Positions 43,345-52,655 of a stretch of 64,000 bases of DNA are shown here, one piece after another. This DNA is from an uncultured Lachnospiraceae bacterium (GTDB lineage: Bacteria > Bacillota > Clostridia > Lachnospirales > Lachnospiraceae). Under the pieces are notes generated by a model, which saw only the letters and a program-made list of their open reading frames with translations, did no database searches and was not told the origin of the DNA. The translations under genes were made by a program, and so were the position numbers. Within the stretch, counting starts at the first letter, position 1. Every line of letters starts with the position of its first letter. Where the stretch lies: the NCBI GenBank assembly GCA_947245585.1, contig CAMXPV010000014.1, positions 1 through 64,000 on the forward strand. Direction: 5' to 3'.

Positions 43345-44517
43345 TTAACCTTTCTTTCTCTTTGAAACTACATCCAAGGTTACGGCACCGAGAAGAACTG
43401 CGCCCTTGACGATCTTCTGGATATCCGTCGACCACCCGTACAGGGACATACCGTTATTTAAGATACCCATGATAAACGCGCCGACCACTGCACCCATGAT
43501 CGTACCGGCGCCACCGGCTACCGCCGCACCACCGATGTAACAGGAAGCGATGGCATCCATCTCGAAACCGTCGCCCGCCTTCGGCGTGGAAGAAGAGTTA
43601 CGGGCACAGAGCACAATACCTGCTACCGCACTTAAGATACCCATGTTCGTGTACACCCAGAAGAATACCTTCTTCGTATCAATACCGGAAAGGTTTGCCG
43701 CCTTTCTGTTACCGCCTAACGCATAGATCTGTCGGCCGGCCACCGTCTTACTGGTAATAAAGCCATACAGCGCAATCAGCAGCGCCATGATAACCAACAC
43801 AAAAGGAAGTCCGTTGTAACGCGCCAGTTTATAGAAGCAGAACCAGATAATAAAGAGCATAACTGCCAGTTTTAATGCAACCTGCCACATCGGGTTGGTA
43901 GCAAAATTATATTTTTCCTTCGTCTTAATGCTTCGAATCTCGTTGAGAACCAATGCAACAGAGGCAATGATCGCCACCGCGATACAAACCAGATCCAGCG
44001 TACCGCCGCCCACTTCAATCTTGGCAGTGGGAAGGAAGCCTGCGCCCAGATATACAAAGTTATCCGGATGCGGTCCTTTGGTCTGCGCCTTTAAGAGCGT
44101 GTAGGTAAGGCCGCGCCCCATCAACATCGTAGCAAGCGTCACAACGAAAGGCGGGATGTCCAGATAGGCGATGAAGAAGCCTGCAAACATACCTACCAAA
44201 AGGCCGATCAATAATGCTACAAAAATCGCAATCCACATGTTCATTTTATAGTCGATCAGAATAATACCTGCAGCCGCACCCGTCAGCGCTACTACAGAAC
44301 CGACGCCCAGATCAACGTTACCGGTCAGTACGCAAAGCAGCATACCGATGGCCAGAATAACCACATATCCGTTCTGCATGATCAGGTTGTTGATATTGGC
44401 CGGGGAGAGATTCTTTCCACCCGTCATAATGGCAAAGATAACATAGATGGCAATCAGCGCCAGAAACATACCGTACTGTTTCATGTCAAGATTTACTACT
44501 TTTTTCTTCTCATTCAT
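43345..44517 (-). CDS. Multiple-sugar ABC transporter permease (GguB/MmsB-like)
   Basis: A 390-residue membrane permease of the CUT2 class. The ATG at 44517 is preferred because AAAGGG lies 8 nt upstream; the ATG at 44523 is too close. It has about ten membrane segments, with the helical stretch FALIAIYVIFAIMTGGKNLSPANINNLIMQNGYVVILAIGMLLCVLTGNVDLGVGSVVALTGA typical of this group and the sugar-exporter loop GGNRKAANLSGIDTKKVFFWVY. It overlaps the ATPase gene by 8 nt. With GguA and the ChvE-like protein it imports arabinose and related sugars. Confidence 0.93.
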   Translation of the reverse strand: MNEKKKVVNLDMKQYGMFLALIAIYVIFAIMTGGKNLSPANINNLIMQNGYVVILAIGMLLCVLTGNVDLGVGSVVALTGAAAGIILIDYKMNMWIAIFVALLIGLLVGMFAGFFIAYLDIPPFVVTLATMLMGRGLTYTLLKAQTKGPHPDNFVYLGAGFLPTAKIEVGGGTLDLVCIAVAIIASVALVLNEIRSIKTKEKYNFATNPMWQVALKLAVMLFIIWFCFYKLARYNGLPFVLVIMALLIALYGFITSKTVAGRQIYALGGNRKAANLSGIDTKKVFFWVYTNMGILSAVAGIVLCARNSSSTPKAGDGFEMDAIASCYIGGAAVAGGAGTIMGAVVGAFIMGILNNGMSLYGWSTDIQKIVKGAVLLGAVTLDVVSKRKKG

Positions 44518-46069
44518 TTCCATCACCCTTTCTATTATGTGCCATAATACACTGCATAATTTTTTCCTGTGTCAGCTCTTCGTGATTCAGCTCGCCTGCA
44601 ATCTGTCCTTCGTTAATCACATAAGTTCTGTCGCAAGTACCGATAATCTCCGGCATTTCAGAGGAGATAATAACGATCGCCTTACCCGCCTTCGCCAACT
44701 CGTTGATGACACAGTAGATCTCATATTTCGCGCCCACGTCGATACCTCTGGTAGGTTCATCCAAAATCAGCACATCCGGCTGCGTCAACATCCACTTGGC
44801 CAGGACCACTTTCTGTTGGTTACCGCCTGACAGAGAGCCGACGATCTGCTCGATGGAAACAGCCTTGACATTGATCCTTTTCTTATATTCCTCCGCCGCA
44901 ACAATTTCATCGTTTCCATTGATCACGCCATGCTTGGAAAAGAATTTCGGCCGGGCCGCTATGGTCATGTTCTCCTTGATCTCACCGATCAGGTTCAGAC
45001 CGTAAACCTTTCTGTCCTCGGACACATAGGCAAGCTTATTGTCAATCGCCTGTTTTACGGTCTTCATCTCCACTTCCTTGCCGTTGATCTTAACGGTTCC
45101 GGAAATTTTCTGGCCGTAACTGTGTCCAAACAGGCTCATGGCAAGCTCGGTACGTCCCGCGCCCATCAGTCCGGCAAGCCCCACTACCTCGCCCGCACGC
45201 ACACTGATATTAATATTTTTCAAAATCTGACGTTCCGCATCGTCGGGATGATAAACGTTCCAATCCTTCACCTCAAAGATCGTATCGCCAATCTTTACGC
45301 CCTCACGGGCCGGATAACGGTTGGTCATCTCACGGCCTACCATGCCCTTGATCACGCGGTCCTCCGACATATCGTCCTCGCCCTTAATCAGGGTTTCAAT
45401 GGTCTTACCATCACGGATGATCGTCACGGAGTCAGATACATATTCAATCTCATTTAACTTGTGGGAAATAATAATACAGGTAATTCCCTGCTTCTTAAGC
45501 TCCAACATAATATCCAGAAGCTTTTTACTCTCCTCGTCGTTCAGCGCCGCCGTAGGCTCGTCGAGAATCAAAAGCTCTACCTTCTTCGCCATCGCTTTTG
45601 CAATCTCAATCAACTGCTGTTTGCCAACGCCCAGAGAGTTCACCGGCACGTTCACATCTTCATGCTCCAACCCCACTCTTGCGAGCATTTCCTGTGCGCG
45701 CTGTCTGGTCTTCGTCCAATCGATAACCCCTTTTGCCGCCAACTGCTCGTTCCCCAGAAATACATTCTCTGCAACCGAGAGAAGCGGACTCAATGCAAGT
45801 TCCTGATGGATGATAACGATCCCCTTCGCCTCACTGTCCCTCAAATTGTGGAACTTACAGATTTCCCCATTGTACACCACATCACCGGAATATGTACCGT
45901 GAGGCCATACGCCCGAGAGAACGTTCATCAGCGTGGACTTTCCCGCCCCGTTCTCACCGCAAAGAGCATGGATCTCGCCGCGCTTTACCTTCAAATTTAC
46001 ATCATCCAGCGCTCGGACACCTGAAAATTCCTTGATAATGTGGTTCATTTCCAAGATGTAATCCGACAT
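44510..46069 (-). CDS. Sugar ABC transporter ATPase, duplicated (GguA-like)
   Basis: A 519-residue ATPase with two nucleotide-binding halves of the CUT2 type. The first has Walker A GENGAGKSTLMNVLSG (about 38-53) and the signature NSLGVGKQQLIEIAKAMAKKVELLILDEPTAALND; the second has ISVRAGEVVGLAGLMGAGRTEL and SLSGGNQQKVVLAKWMLTQPDVLILDEPTRGIDVG. The second half lacks a normal Walker A (GLMGAGRTEL), as usual. The binding protein gene lies upstream beyond a strong hairpin, the permease downstream. AAGGGAG lies before the ATG. Confidence 0.95.
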   Translation of the reverse strand: MSDYILEMNHIIKEFSGVRALDDVNLKVKRGEIHALCGENGAGKSTLMNVLSGVWPHGTYSGDVVYNGEICKFHNLRDSEAKGIVIIHQELALSPLLSVAENVFLGNEQLAAKGVIDWTKTRQRAQEMLARVGLEHEDVNVPVNSLGVGKQQLIEIAKAMAKKVELLILDEPTAALNDEESKKLLDIMLELKKQGITCIIISHKLNEIEYVSDSVTIIRDGKTIETLIKGEDDMSEDRVIKGMVGREMTNRYPAREGVKIGDTIFEVKDWNVYHPDDAERQILKNINISVRAGEVVGLAGLMGAGRTELAMSLFGHSYGQKISGTVKINGKEVEMKTVKQAIDNKLAYVSEDRKVYGLNLIGEIKENMTIAARPKFFSKHGVINGNDEIVAAEEYKKRINVKAVSIEQIVGSLSGGNQQKVVLAKWMLTQPDVLILDEPTRGIDVGAKYEIYCVINELAKAGKAIVIISSEMPEIIGTCDRTYVINEGQIAGELNHEELTQEKIMQCIMAHNRKGDGNE

Positions 46070-46098
46070 TTTCCCAACTCCCTTCTCTTTGATTAAAT

Positions 46099-46128
46099 GA
46101 GGGCGGCTGCAAAACTGCCGCCGCCCTC
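46099..46128 (-). promoter_or_regulatory. GC-rich hairpin between the chvE-like and gguA-like genes
   Basis: GAGGGCGGC (46099-46107) pairs with GCCGCCCTC (46120-46128). It is followed on the minus strand by ATTTAATC, not a clean T-run. It probably limits read-through to the ATPase and permease and shields the binding-protein mRNA. Confidence 0.65.
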
Positions 46129-46145
46129 CTCAATACCTATAAATA

Positions 46146-47327
46146 TTACTCAGCTAACTGCTCCTCTGTGTAGTAACCGCCCTCTACGATGATCTCTTTG
46201 TAGTTGGACTGGTCAACTGCTACAGGTGTGCACAGATAAGAAGGAACTACGATCTTACCGTTGTCATACTGCTCAGTATCGTTGATCTCAGGCTCTGCGC
46301 CCTCAAGCACTGCCTGCACCATGGTAACGCACTTCTCAGCAAGGAGACGGGTATCCTTGTAGATGGACATGGTCTGCTTACCGGAAATGATGTTCTTGGT
46401 AGCCATCAGCTCTGCATCCTGACCGGTGATCATAGGCCAGTTAGCGTCTGTGTAACCAGCGCCCTCAAGAGCTGCCTTACAGCCATATGCGAAACCGTCA
46501 AAAGCGGTAGCGCAGATGTCAAGATCCTCGTCAGCGTAGAAACCTGTCAGATAGTTCTCACAGTTCTGCTGAGCGGTCTCCTGAGACCATCTCAAGATAC
46601 AGGTGTCATCAAAAGAAGTTCTGCCGGACTTACAAACCAGTGCGCCGTTGTCCAGATAAGGCTGAAGAACCTCCATCAGACCTGCATAAAGCATATGCGC
46701 ATTGTTATCATCCGGGGAACCCATGAAGAACTCAATGGTCTTCGGGTCAGCGGGATCAAGGCCTGCATTCTCCTCGATGTACTTACCGATTGCGGTACCA
46801 ACACCCTTGTTATCGAAGGTAGCATAGTAGGAAACTGCATCCGTGTTCATCAGCAGACGGTCATAAGCGATGATCGGAATACCTGCATCCTTCGCCTGTG
46901 CCTCTACGTTTACCAGAGCGTCAGAGTCGATGGAAGCGATAACCAGGCAGTTTACGCCGGAAGCGATCATGTTCTCAATCTGGGAAACCTGTGCCTGTAC
47001 GTCATCCTCTGCATACTGAAGGTCTACTTCGTAGCCAAGAGCCTCAAGCTGAGCCTTCATGTTCGCGCCGTCGTTGATCCATCTCTCGGAAGACTGGGTA
47101 GGCATTGCCACACCAACCTTCTTGCCGCCGGCTGCTGCCGGAGCTTCTGCTGCATCTGCCGCAGGAGCATCTGCTGCCGGTGCCTCCTCCGCTGCTGCCG
47201 GAGCCTCTGCCGCAGGAGCATCTGCTGCGGGTGCTGCTGCTTCTTCAGAAGCGCCGCCGCCACAACCTACGAGCATGGAAGCTACCATTGCTACGCTCAG
47301 GAATGTGCCTAAAATTTTCTTTTTCAT
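46146..47327 (-). CDS. Monosaccharide-binding lipoprotein, ChvE-like
   Basis: A 393-residue lipoprotein of the CUT2 sugar-binding class. The ATG at 47327 follows GGGAGGA; the longer reading begins inside the leader. The lipobox is in MVASMLVGCGGG, followed by about 40 residues of Ala/Pro/Glu repeats. The domain begins with GGKKVGVAMPTQSSERWINDGANMKAQLEALG and contains VNCLVIASIDSDAL, FFMGSPDDNNAHMLYAG and ITGQDAELMATKNIISGKQTMSIYKDTR, as in the ChvE/XylF-type proteins that bind arabinose, xylose, glucose or galactose. Regulation by AraR is expected from the palindromes at 47389-47403 and 47592-47610. Confidence 0.93.
   Translation of the reverse strand: MKKKILGTFLSVAMVASMLVGCGGGASEEAAAPAADAPAAEAPAAAEEAPAADAPAADAAEAPAAAGGKKVGVAMPTQSSERWINDGANMKAQLEALGYEVDLQYAEDDVQAQVSQIENMIASGVNCLVIASIDSDALVNVEAQAKDAGIPIIAYDRLLMNTDAVSYYATFDNKGVGTAIGKYIEENAGLDPADPKTIEFFMGSPDDNNAHMLYAGLMEVLQPYLDNGALVCKSGRTSFDDTCILRWSQETAQQNCENYLTGFYADEDLDICATAFDGFAYGCKAALEGAGYTDANWPMITGQDAELMATKNIISGKQTMSIYKDTRLLAEKCVTMVQAVLEGAEPEINDTEQYDNGKIVVPSYLCTPVAVDQSNYKEIIVEGGYYTEEQLAE
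47130..47250 (-). repeat. Ala/Pro/Glu-coding low-complexity repeat
   Basis: Near-repeats of GCTGCCGGAGC and TCTGCCGCAGGAGCATC encode [22 protein letters not shown] directly after the lipobox of the ChvE-like protein, like the tracts at 20364-20480 and 56280-56420. Confidence 0.8.
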
Positions 47328-47388
47328 TCTTTTTCCTCCCTTTGGAAATTGTTTTTGCGCAGATAACTTGTCTTCTTTCCTTTGCAAG

Positions 47389-47403
47389 TTGTACACTGTA
47401 CAA
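47389..47403. promoter_or_regulatory. AraR-like operator in the chvE-like leader
   Basis: TTGTACA-C-TGTACAA is a perfect palindrome, 62 nt before the start codon and about 120 nt downstream of the transcription start. Confidence 0.6.
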
Positions 47404-47528
47404 TTTGCCAAATTTTAAAATATTTTAGCTTTTTGAAAAGAATTAGTTTGGAACATTTTGCCTATTTCAAACCCAATTTTCAAGCTATTCTGTGCATTTT
47501 TACTACTTTCTGTCCAAGTGACATATTC

Positions 47529-47557
47529 ATTATATCTACACATCGATAAATTGTCAA
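47529..47557 (-). promoter_or_regulatory. Consensus promoter of the chvE-gguAB operon
   Basis: Minus-strand TTGACA (47552-47557), 17-nt spacer, TATAAT (47529-47534): both hexamers are perfect. The start near 47522 gives a leader of about 195 nt to the ATG at 47327. The whole stretch 47328-47726 holds no gene, only this promoter, two AraR-like palindromes and the MCP terminator. Confidence 0.85.
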
Positions 47558-47591
47558 TATTTTTATTCGATTTTTACATACATCTTGTCTA

Positions 47592-47610
47592 AGTTGTACA
47601 GCGTACAACT
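47592..47610. promoter_or_regulatory. AraR-like operator upstream of the chvE promoter
   Basis: AGTTGTAC-AGC-GTACAACT, perfect 8-bp arms with a 3-nt centre, about 35 nt upstream of the -35. It is about 190 bp from the second palindrome at 47389-47403, so DNA looping by AraR around the promoter is possible. Confidence 0.6.
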
Positions 47611-47654
47611 CTTGCTTTGACCCATGTGCACGGACACGGTGAAATTGGCAGTAT

Positions 47655-47697
47655 CAAAAAAACAAGCCTCCGGAAAGATCCCGAAAGCCCGTTTTTT
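47655..47697 (-). terminator. Terminator after the first chemoreceptor gene
   Basis: Minus-strand GGGCTTTCGG / CCGGAGGCTT stem with several G-U pairs, followed by GTTTTTTTG. The plus strand also ends in a T-run, so it may act in both directions. It separates the chemoreceptor from the chvE regulatory region. Confidence 0.65.
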
Positions 47698-47726
47698 CGC
47701 AGCCGTCTACTTTGCTATCTGAACTT

Positions 47727-49448
47727 TTATACTTTAAACTCGCTCACAAGCCCTTCCACATCACTGGTCAGGACTAGCAGCCTGTCCATAGCCTCCGAAA
47801 CTTCTTTCAAATTCGCCGTCTGTTCCGTCACCACCGCGCTGACCTCATTGATCTCCGTCACATTGCCGTCTGCGGCATCTTTCACAGTCCCCATGCTTTC
47901 AAGCGTCTCCGAAATTCTGTCGGACAGTGCCTCCACACCGCTTATAATGTCTTCCACATTGTTGCTCACTTCGTCAGTTCCGTCTGTGATAATCGCGAAA
48001 CTCTCCTGCGCTTCGCCCGTCATCTGGTTTCCCTTTTCGAGCTGCTCGAGGCTCTCCCGAAGTCTGTCCGTCATCTGCTCCGCCTGTCCGCTGACCATTT
48101 CAATCATCTTTCCTATATGGGCCGCTGCCGCCTGGGAATCGTCCGCCAAATTACGGATTTCCGTAGCAACCACCGCAAAGCCTTTGCCCGCTTCTCCCGC
48201 TCTCGCCGCCTCAATAGAAGCGTTTAACGACAGCAGGTTTGTCTGGGATGCAATAGAAGAGATGGACTCCAACGCCTCTGTCATCCCCTTTGTATTTTCC
48301 CCAAAAGAAGCAAACACGTTTTCCATCTCCCGCATGGAACGGTTGACCGCTTCCATCTGCTCCACATAGGCTGTGATTTTCTGCATACCCTCTCTCGCAT
48401 TGTCTCTGGTCTTCCCCGCATTTCCATGGATAGACTCTGCGTAGTCCGCCACGCGCCCGGCTATTTCCCCCATATCGCTGATTTGGTTTTGGGCCCGTCT
48501 GACTTCTTCCTGCTGTCTCTCCAATGCCGCCAACATACCGTCCACCGCGTCAGCGATCCGTTCGCCGCCCTGCGTATTCTCGTCCACACTGGAATTCACC
48601 GTTGCAGTGGCCATTTTCAGTTCTGACATATTGGAAGCCACCTTGCTGATCAAATGTACCAGGCTGCCCTTCATTTTATTGAAAGCCGAAGCGGCACGTC
48701 CCGCTTCATCCCTGCTCTTCACCCGAATGTCCTCGCTTGTCAGATTTCCCTCCGCCATAACGGTAAGTTTCTTCTGCAGCTGTATAATGGGTGCCGTGAT
48801 ACTCTGCGTCAGAGCAAAAGCTACCGCCAAAACGACTACCGCTGTAATAACCACGGCCGCAATAATGACAGTTAACGTGCGTCTGAAATCGCTCTGGATT
48901 TCAGCCACAAGCATCTCGCTTCTGGCTATCTCAGAAGCCAAAAATGTCTCCGCACTGGAACTGATAAAACTCATATTGCCATTCATGCTCTGCGCCGCGT
49001 TCAAACCTGCCGAAGAGTACGTGCTGCCACAGGCAGTCTGCACTTCCCGGTAAGCGGCAATAAATTTTCCGGTCTCAGAAGCAAACTTGTCAAACTGGTT
49101 ACGCATTTCGGAATATTCCGCATCCTGCGGCAGGCTTTCACCGATTTCCACCACATACTGCTCCATCGTATCCACCGTTTCCACATGGCCGCTGGAAGCT
49201 ATGTCACCGCCGACTCCGCACATCGTCACCACTGTTCGTCCCAGATAAGCAGCATTGTCTTTGACATAGGTCACCTTACTGATACTATCAAGAATCTGTG
49301 AATACTGTGTGTTATAACTGTTAGACCTGCTCATCAACACCGCCATCAGTGCGACAAGCACGAGCATCGCGCAGAGAATACAGGCATTAATCTTAAACCG
49401 GATCCCAACCCCGTTACTGTTTTTCGTCTCCCGCGTCTTCGTCTGCAT
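47727..49448 (-). CDS. Methyl-accepting chemotaxis protein
   Basis: A 573-residue chemoreceptor. The N-terminal tail ([12 protein letters not shown]) is followed by a membrane segment (about 20-42), an extracellular region of about 145 residues with helical content, a second membrane segment (about 190-212), HAMP (about 213-265) and a long MCP signalling domain with the tip region [48 protein letters not shown] lies 7 nt before the ATG, which is inside the end of the small membrane protein gene (35-nt overlap). Its place by the arabinose importer suggests it senses a sugar or a binding protein, but the ligand domain is not recognised. Confidence 0.92.
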   Translation of the reverse strand: MQTKTRETKNSNGVGIRFKINACILCAMLVLVALMAVLMSRSNSYNTQYSQILDSISKVTYVKDNAAYLGRTVVTMCGVGGDIASSGHVETVDTMEQYVVEIGESLPQDAEYSEMRNQFDKFASETGKFIAAYREVQTACGSTYSSAGLNAAQSMNGNMSFISSSAETFLASEIARSEMLVAEIQSDFRRTLTVIIAAVVITAVVVLAVAFALTQSITAPIIQLQKKLTVMAEGNLTSEDIRVKSRDEAGRAASAFNKMKGSLVHLISKVASNMSELKMATATVNSSVDENTQGGERIADAVDGMLAALERQQEEVRRAQNQISDMGEIAGRVADYAESIHGNAGKTRDNAREGMQKITAYVEQMEAVNRSMREMENVFASFGENTKGMTEALESISSIASQTNLLSLNASIEAARAGEAGKGFAVVATEIRNLADDSQAAAAHIGKMIEMVSGQAEQMTDRLRESLEQLEKGNQMTGEAQESFAIITDGTDEVSNNVEDIISGVEALSDRISETLESMGTVKDAADGNVTEINEVSAVVTEQTANLKEVSEAMDRLLVLTSDVEGLVSEFKV

Positions 49449-49689
49449 CCATATACTCCTTTCTGATCAGTTTTCTCACTGATAAAATTAGAATCGCACC
49501 GCCGCCTATCAGGAAAACGCCTATTGCAATGGCAATAAAAATGCGGTCATTCCCGGCAGTCTCTCCAAATCCCCGTATCAAGCCATACGCCAGATACAAC
49601 ACATATGCCGCCACCAAAACGCGGAGCGTCAGGCCGACCCTCGTATCCCCTTTTCTTCTATTATTAATGTCTTCCTCATGGTCCGCCAT
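49414..49689 (-). CDS. Small two-helix membrane protein between chemoreceptors
   Basis: A 91-residue protein I do not recognise: a charged N-terminus ([19 protein letters not shown]), two membrane helices (about 20-41 and 50-71), and an acidic end ([13 protein letters not shown]). GGAGG lies about 11 nt before its ATG. It starts 20 nt after the 572-residue receptor gene and its 3' end overlaps the next receptor's start. The sandwich position argues that it works with them or with the receptors' membrane insertion. Confidence 0.65.
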   Translation of the reverse strand: MADHEEDINNRRKGDTRVGLTLRVLVAAYVLYLAYGLIRGFGETAGNDRIFIAIAIGVFLIGGGAILILSVRKLIRKEYMDADEDAGDEKQ

Positions 49690-49709
49690 TTTGATTGCAT
49701 CCTCCGTCT

Positions 49710-51428
49710 TTATCCTTCAAAGCACGCCGTCTGTTCAGACAAGTGGCCCACCACATCCGAAACCTGATCCAACGCCTTGATAATATTTTTCATATTTTCC
49801 GCAAGCGCCGCCGTATTATCCACCACACCGCCAACGCCCTGTGCGCTCTCTCTCACATTGTTCGTAATGTTCTCGTTGGATTCCGCCACCGTGCGCATCA
49901 TGGAACCGATATTCTCCATGGAATCTCTCATTTCGCTCATCATCTGGTCCACCGTAATGGAATCGTTCAAATACTGTTCACCGGTATTCTCCAAAATCTC
50001 ATAATCCGGCATTACCTGATCATTGATAAACTTTACCAGATTACCGGCATTTTCCGCCAATGTCATAACCGCCGCGACAACGCTCTCCGAAATTTGCTGA
50101 ATGTTTCCGGCCGTCTCTTTCGAGCTGTCTGCCAACTGACGGATCTCATCCGCCACCACCGCAAATCCTTTGCCCGCCTCGCCGGCTCTCGCCGCCTCTA
50201 TGGACGCGTTCAGGGCAAGCAGATTTGTCTTGGAGGCAATCCCCAGTATATCCGCAGTCAGATTGCTGATCTTCTCAATCTGACGGCTGTCCTCTATGGA
50301 AGCGTTCAACGTCACGTCAAAGCCCTGTATCATGCCGTTCGCAGTAGCGCGGCTGCTCTGTGCCAGCTTTCTGAGCTCCTCTGCGCGGGTTCTGATCTCC
50401 TCCGCAAATTTCGTTCCGTTCACAGCCTTGTCTACCATATCCCCCACAGAGACTTCCGCCTCTCTGGTATTCTCACTGACATAGCCGACGGTGGCGGACA
50501 CTTCTTCCATACTGGCGGCAAGCTCCTCCATGGTAGCTGAGGTATCGTTCGCATTCTGATTCGTCACCTCCACCACTTTATTCACATTCAGCTGCTGTCT
50601 GTTGATCTCCTCGCTGCAGGAAATCACGCCGCCGATTACGCCCTGCAAAATATCCAAAAGTTCATTCACGCCCCCCGCAAGGGTCGCAATCTCATCCTTT
50701 GTCTGCACAGGCACCCTCTCGTTCAGGTTTCCTCTATTATTATGTATAGCCTCGATCATACCGTTGATGACCTGGGCAATTTTTTGAATGGGAACCACAA
50801 TGATATGGTTTGCAATCACCAAAACCAAAACCGCAGTCACGACAAGCAGGATCACGACAACCACAATCAAGGTATAGGCGCTGTTTGCCTTTCCCTGCAA
50901 GTAAGCCTTACTGCTGTCTAGCTCCTGCGACGAAAACTCGAGCAGATCGTTCATGCCATTGTCAATGACGTTGTTTAACATACCGAGATTATTAGCGATC
51001 AGGTTATTGGCGCGTTCCTTATCGCCCTCCCTGCTAACCTCAAGGATCGTATCTACAATGGAACTAAAGTTCGTGAGCCGCGACTCCAACGCATTGTAGA
51101 CCCCCATTGTCTCCTCCGAGGTAATCATCGATTCATAGGTTTGCATGGACTCCCACATCTTATCGCGTCTTTGCTGAATATCCTCCGCGCGTTTATCCAT
51201 CGTTCTTGTCAGTTTGGCATTCACATGCGCGTACACATTCATATAGATGTCCAGATAGTCCTCATATATGCTGTGAATCAGATTGATCTTCTCCACCTCA
51301 TTGTTCATAACATCCTGACTGCTCTGCGAAATCGTTGTCATGCTGTTGGCCAAAAGCCCTAGTGAGATAATAGAAATCAGAGCAAGCACAATGATCGCCA
51401 ATGCAAATTTGAAGCCAATCTTTTTCAT
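49710..51428 (-). CDS. Methyl-accepting chemotaxis protein
   Basis: A 572-residue chemoreceptor. The ATG at 51428 is used because GGAGGG lies 7 nt upstream; the longer reading (ATG at 51452) has no ribosome site. Membrane helices at about 5-27 and 180-200 enclose a four-helix-like extracellular region ([43 protein letters not shown]). HAMP follows ([17 protein letters not shown]), then the MCP signalling domain with [49 protein letters not shown]. It starts the three-gene unit with the small membrane protein and the second receptor. Confidence 0.92.
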   Translation of the reverse strand: MKKIGFKFALAIIVLALISIISLGLLANSMTTISQSSQDVMNNEVEKINLIHSIYEDYLDIYMNVYAHVNAKLTRTMDKRAEDIQQRRDKMWESMQTYESMITSEETMGVYNALESRLTNFSSIVDTILEVSREGDKERANNLIANNLGMLNNVIDNGMNDLLEFSSQELDSSKAYLQGKANSAYTLIVVVVILLVVTAVLVLVIANHIIVVPIQKIAQVINGMIEAIHNNRGNLNERVPVQTKDEIATLAGGVNELLDILQGVIGGVISCSEEINRQQLNVNKVVEVTNQNANDTSATMEELAASMEEVSATVGYVSENTREAEVSVGDMVDKAVNGTKFAEEIRTRAEELRKLAQSSRATANGMIQGFDVTLNASIEDSRQIEKISNLTADILGIASKTNLLALNASIEAARAGEAGKGFAVVADEIRQLADSSKETAGNIQQISESVVAAVMTLAENAGNLVKFINDQVMPDYEILENTGEQYLNDSITVDQMMSEMRDSMENIGSMMRTVAESNENITNNVRESAQGVGGVVDNTAALAENMKNIIKALDQVSDVVGHLSEQTACFEG

Positions 51429-51469
51429 AAGAGAACCCTCCATTTTATCCAACCCGTTGACATATGTTC

Positions 51470-51499
51470 AGTGTACCACATTTTGTTGCACAAGGACAA
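51470..51499 (-). promoter_or_regulatory. Promoter of the chemoreceptor unit
   Basis: Minus-strand TTGTCC (51494-51499), 18-nt spacer, TACACT (51470-51475) with a TGn extension (TGGTACACT). Confidence 0.55.
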
Positions 51500-51530
51500 T
51501 GCTTTTAGGTTCCCCTTTATAAGTTTTTCA

Positions 51531-51569
51531 CAAAAAACTGCCGGATTGACATAATGTCAATCCGGCAGT
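51531..51569 (-). terminator. Strong intrinsic terminator after the YjfF-like permease
   Basis: Minus-strand ACTGCCGGATTGACAT / ATGTCAATCCGGCAGT, perfect 16-bp arms, then TTTTTTGTG. It ends the YtfQRT/YjfF-type operon. Confidence 0.95.
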
Positions 51570-51586
51570 CCCATCTCAAATTTCCA

Positions 51587-52654
51587 CTAATTTGCCGCGT
51601 TTCTCTTCTTTCTCACAGACATCACCATGCTCTGAACAATAAGGAACAGACAGATCATAGCCGCCTTTGTAATACCGGTCCACCATGCCTGATCGAATCC
51701 GGCAGAAGATACGATATTCTGAATCGTACTCAGAGAGAGTACGCCAAAAAACGTACCGGCCACATTACCTACACCACCCGTCAGCATCGTGCCTCCGATG
51801 ATGGAAGACGCGATTGCATCCATTTCAGCTCCTGCCGCATTGGAGGGGGAGCCGGAACCCACATGCAGGAAATAGACGAAGCCGCCGATTCCTGCCAGAA
51901 GACCACAGATCAGGTGGGAGAGGAATTTCGTCCTCTTTACGTTGATACCAAGCATCAATGCGCTCTGCTTGTTGCCGCCGACCGCATAGAAATTACGTCC
52001 CATCTTGGTCCAACGCAAAAACGCAAACATCACGATCACTGCCAGAATGGCAACCAACACGCCAATCTCCACATACGCGGGCACATAGATTCCCTTTTTA
52101 TTATAAGCGCCAAGACCCGGCACATTGATACGCGTTGTCTTGAGAGCAACGAACGCTTCGTTCGCCACATTAAAGGGGGAGCTGTTCACTACAGTGGTCA
52201 TTCCTTTTGCAAAGAACATACCGGCCAACGTAACGATAAAGGGCTGGATATCCAGATATGCCACCATAAAGCCCTGAAACGCGCCGAAAGCAAGGCCAAT
52301 CGCCAGTGCAATCAAAACCGCGCCAAAGACGTTGCCGCCTTTAAAGTCCAGATAGACCGCACAGCACATACTCACCAGAGCAGTCACGCCGCCCACGGAA
52401 ATGTCGATTCCTCCGGTAATCATGACAAGGCTCATGCCACAGGCAAGGATAATGAGCGCCGCATTGGAATTTAAAAGCAGGAAAAAGGTCTGCGGCTTTA
52501 AAAAGCCTCCGCGCAGAAATACGACAGCTCCTATATACATCAGGAAAAATACAATGACCGTGATCGTCAGGAGCAGATTGGTATCGGTCATGCCCATCAG
52601 CTTTGCACTGAGGCTCCTGCCCGTCGACGCGGTATTTTTATCCGTCTTTGCCAT
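51587..52654 (-). CDS. Sugar ABC transporter permease (YjfF-like)
   Basis: A 355-residue CUT2 permease with about nine membrane segments. Marks are ALIILACGMSLVMITGGIDISVGGVTALVSMCCAVYLDF (about 68-105) and the cytoplasmic loop MGRNFYAVGGNKQSALMLGINVKRTKFLSHLICGLLAG. It is the second permease of the importer, as YjfF is beside YtfT in E. coli; its start is 1 nt after the YtfT-like stop. The system there carries galactofuranose. The strong terminator directly follows. AGGTGGCG stands before its ATG. Confidence 0.9.
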   Translation of the reverse strand: MAKTDKNTASTGRSLSAKLMGMTDTNLLLTITVIVFFLMYIGAVVFLRGGFLKPQTFFLLLNSNAALIILACGMSLVMITGGIDISVGGVTALVSMCCAVYLDFKGGNVFGAVLIALAIGLAFGAFQGFMVAYLDIQPFIVTLAGMFFAKGMTTVVNSSPFNVANEAFVALKTTRINVPGLGAYNKKGIYVPAYVEIGVLVAILAVIVMFAFLRWTKMGRNFYAVGGNKQSALMLGINVKRTKFLSHLICGLLAGIGGFVYFLHVGSGSPSNAAGAEMDAIASSIIGGTMLTGGVGNVAGTFFGVLSLSTIQNIVSSAGFDQAWWTGITKAAMICLFLIVQSMVMSVRKKRNAAN

Positions 52655-52655
52655 C

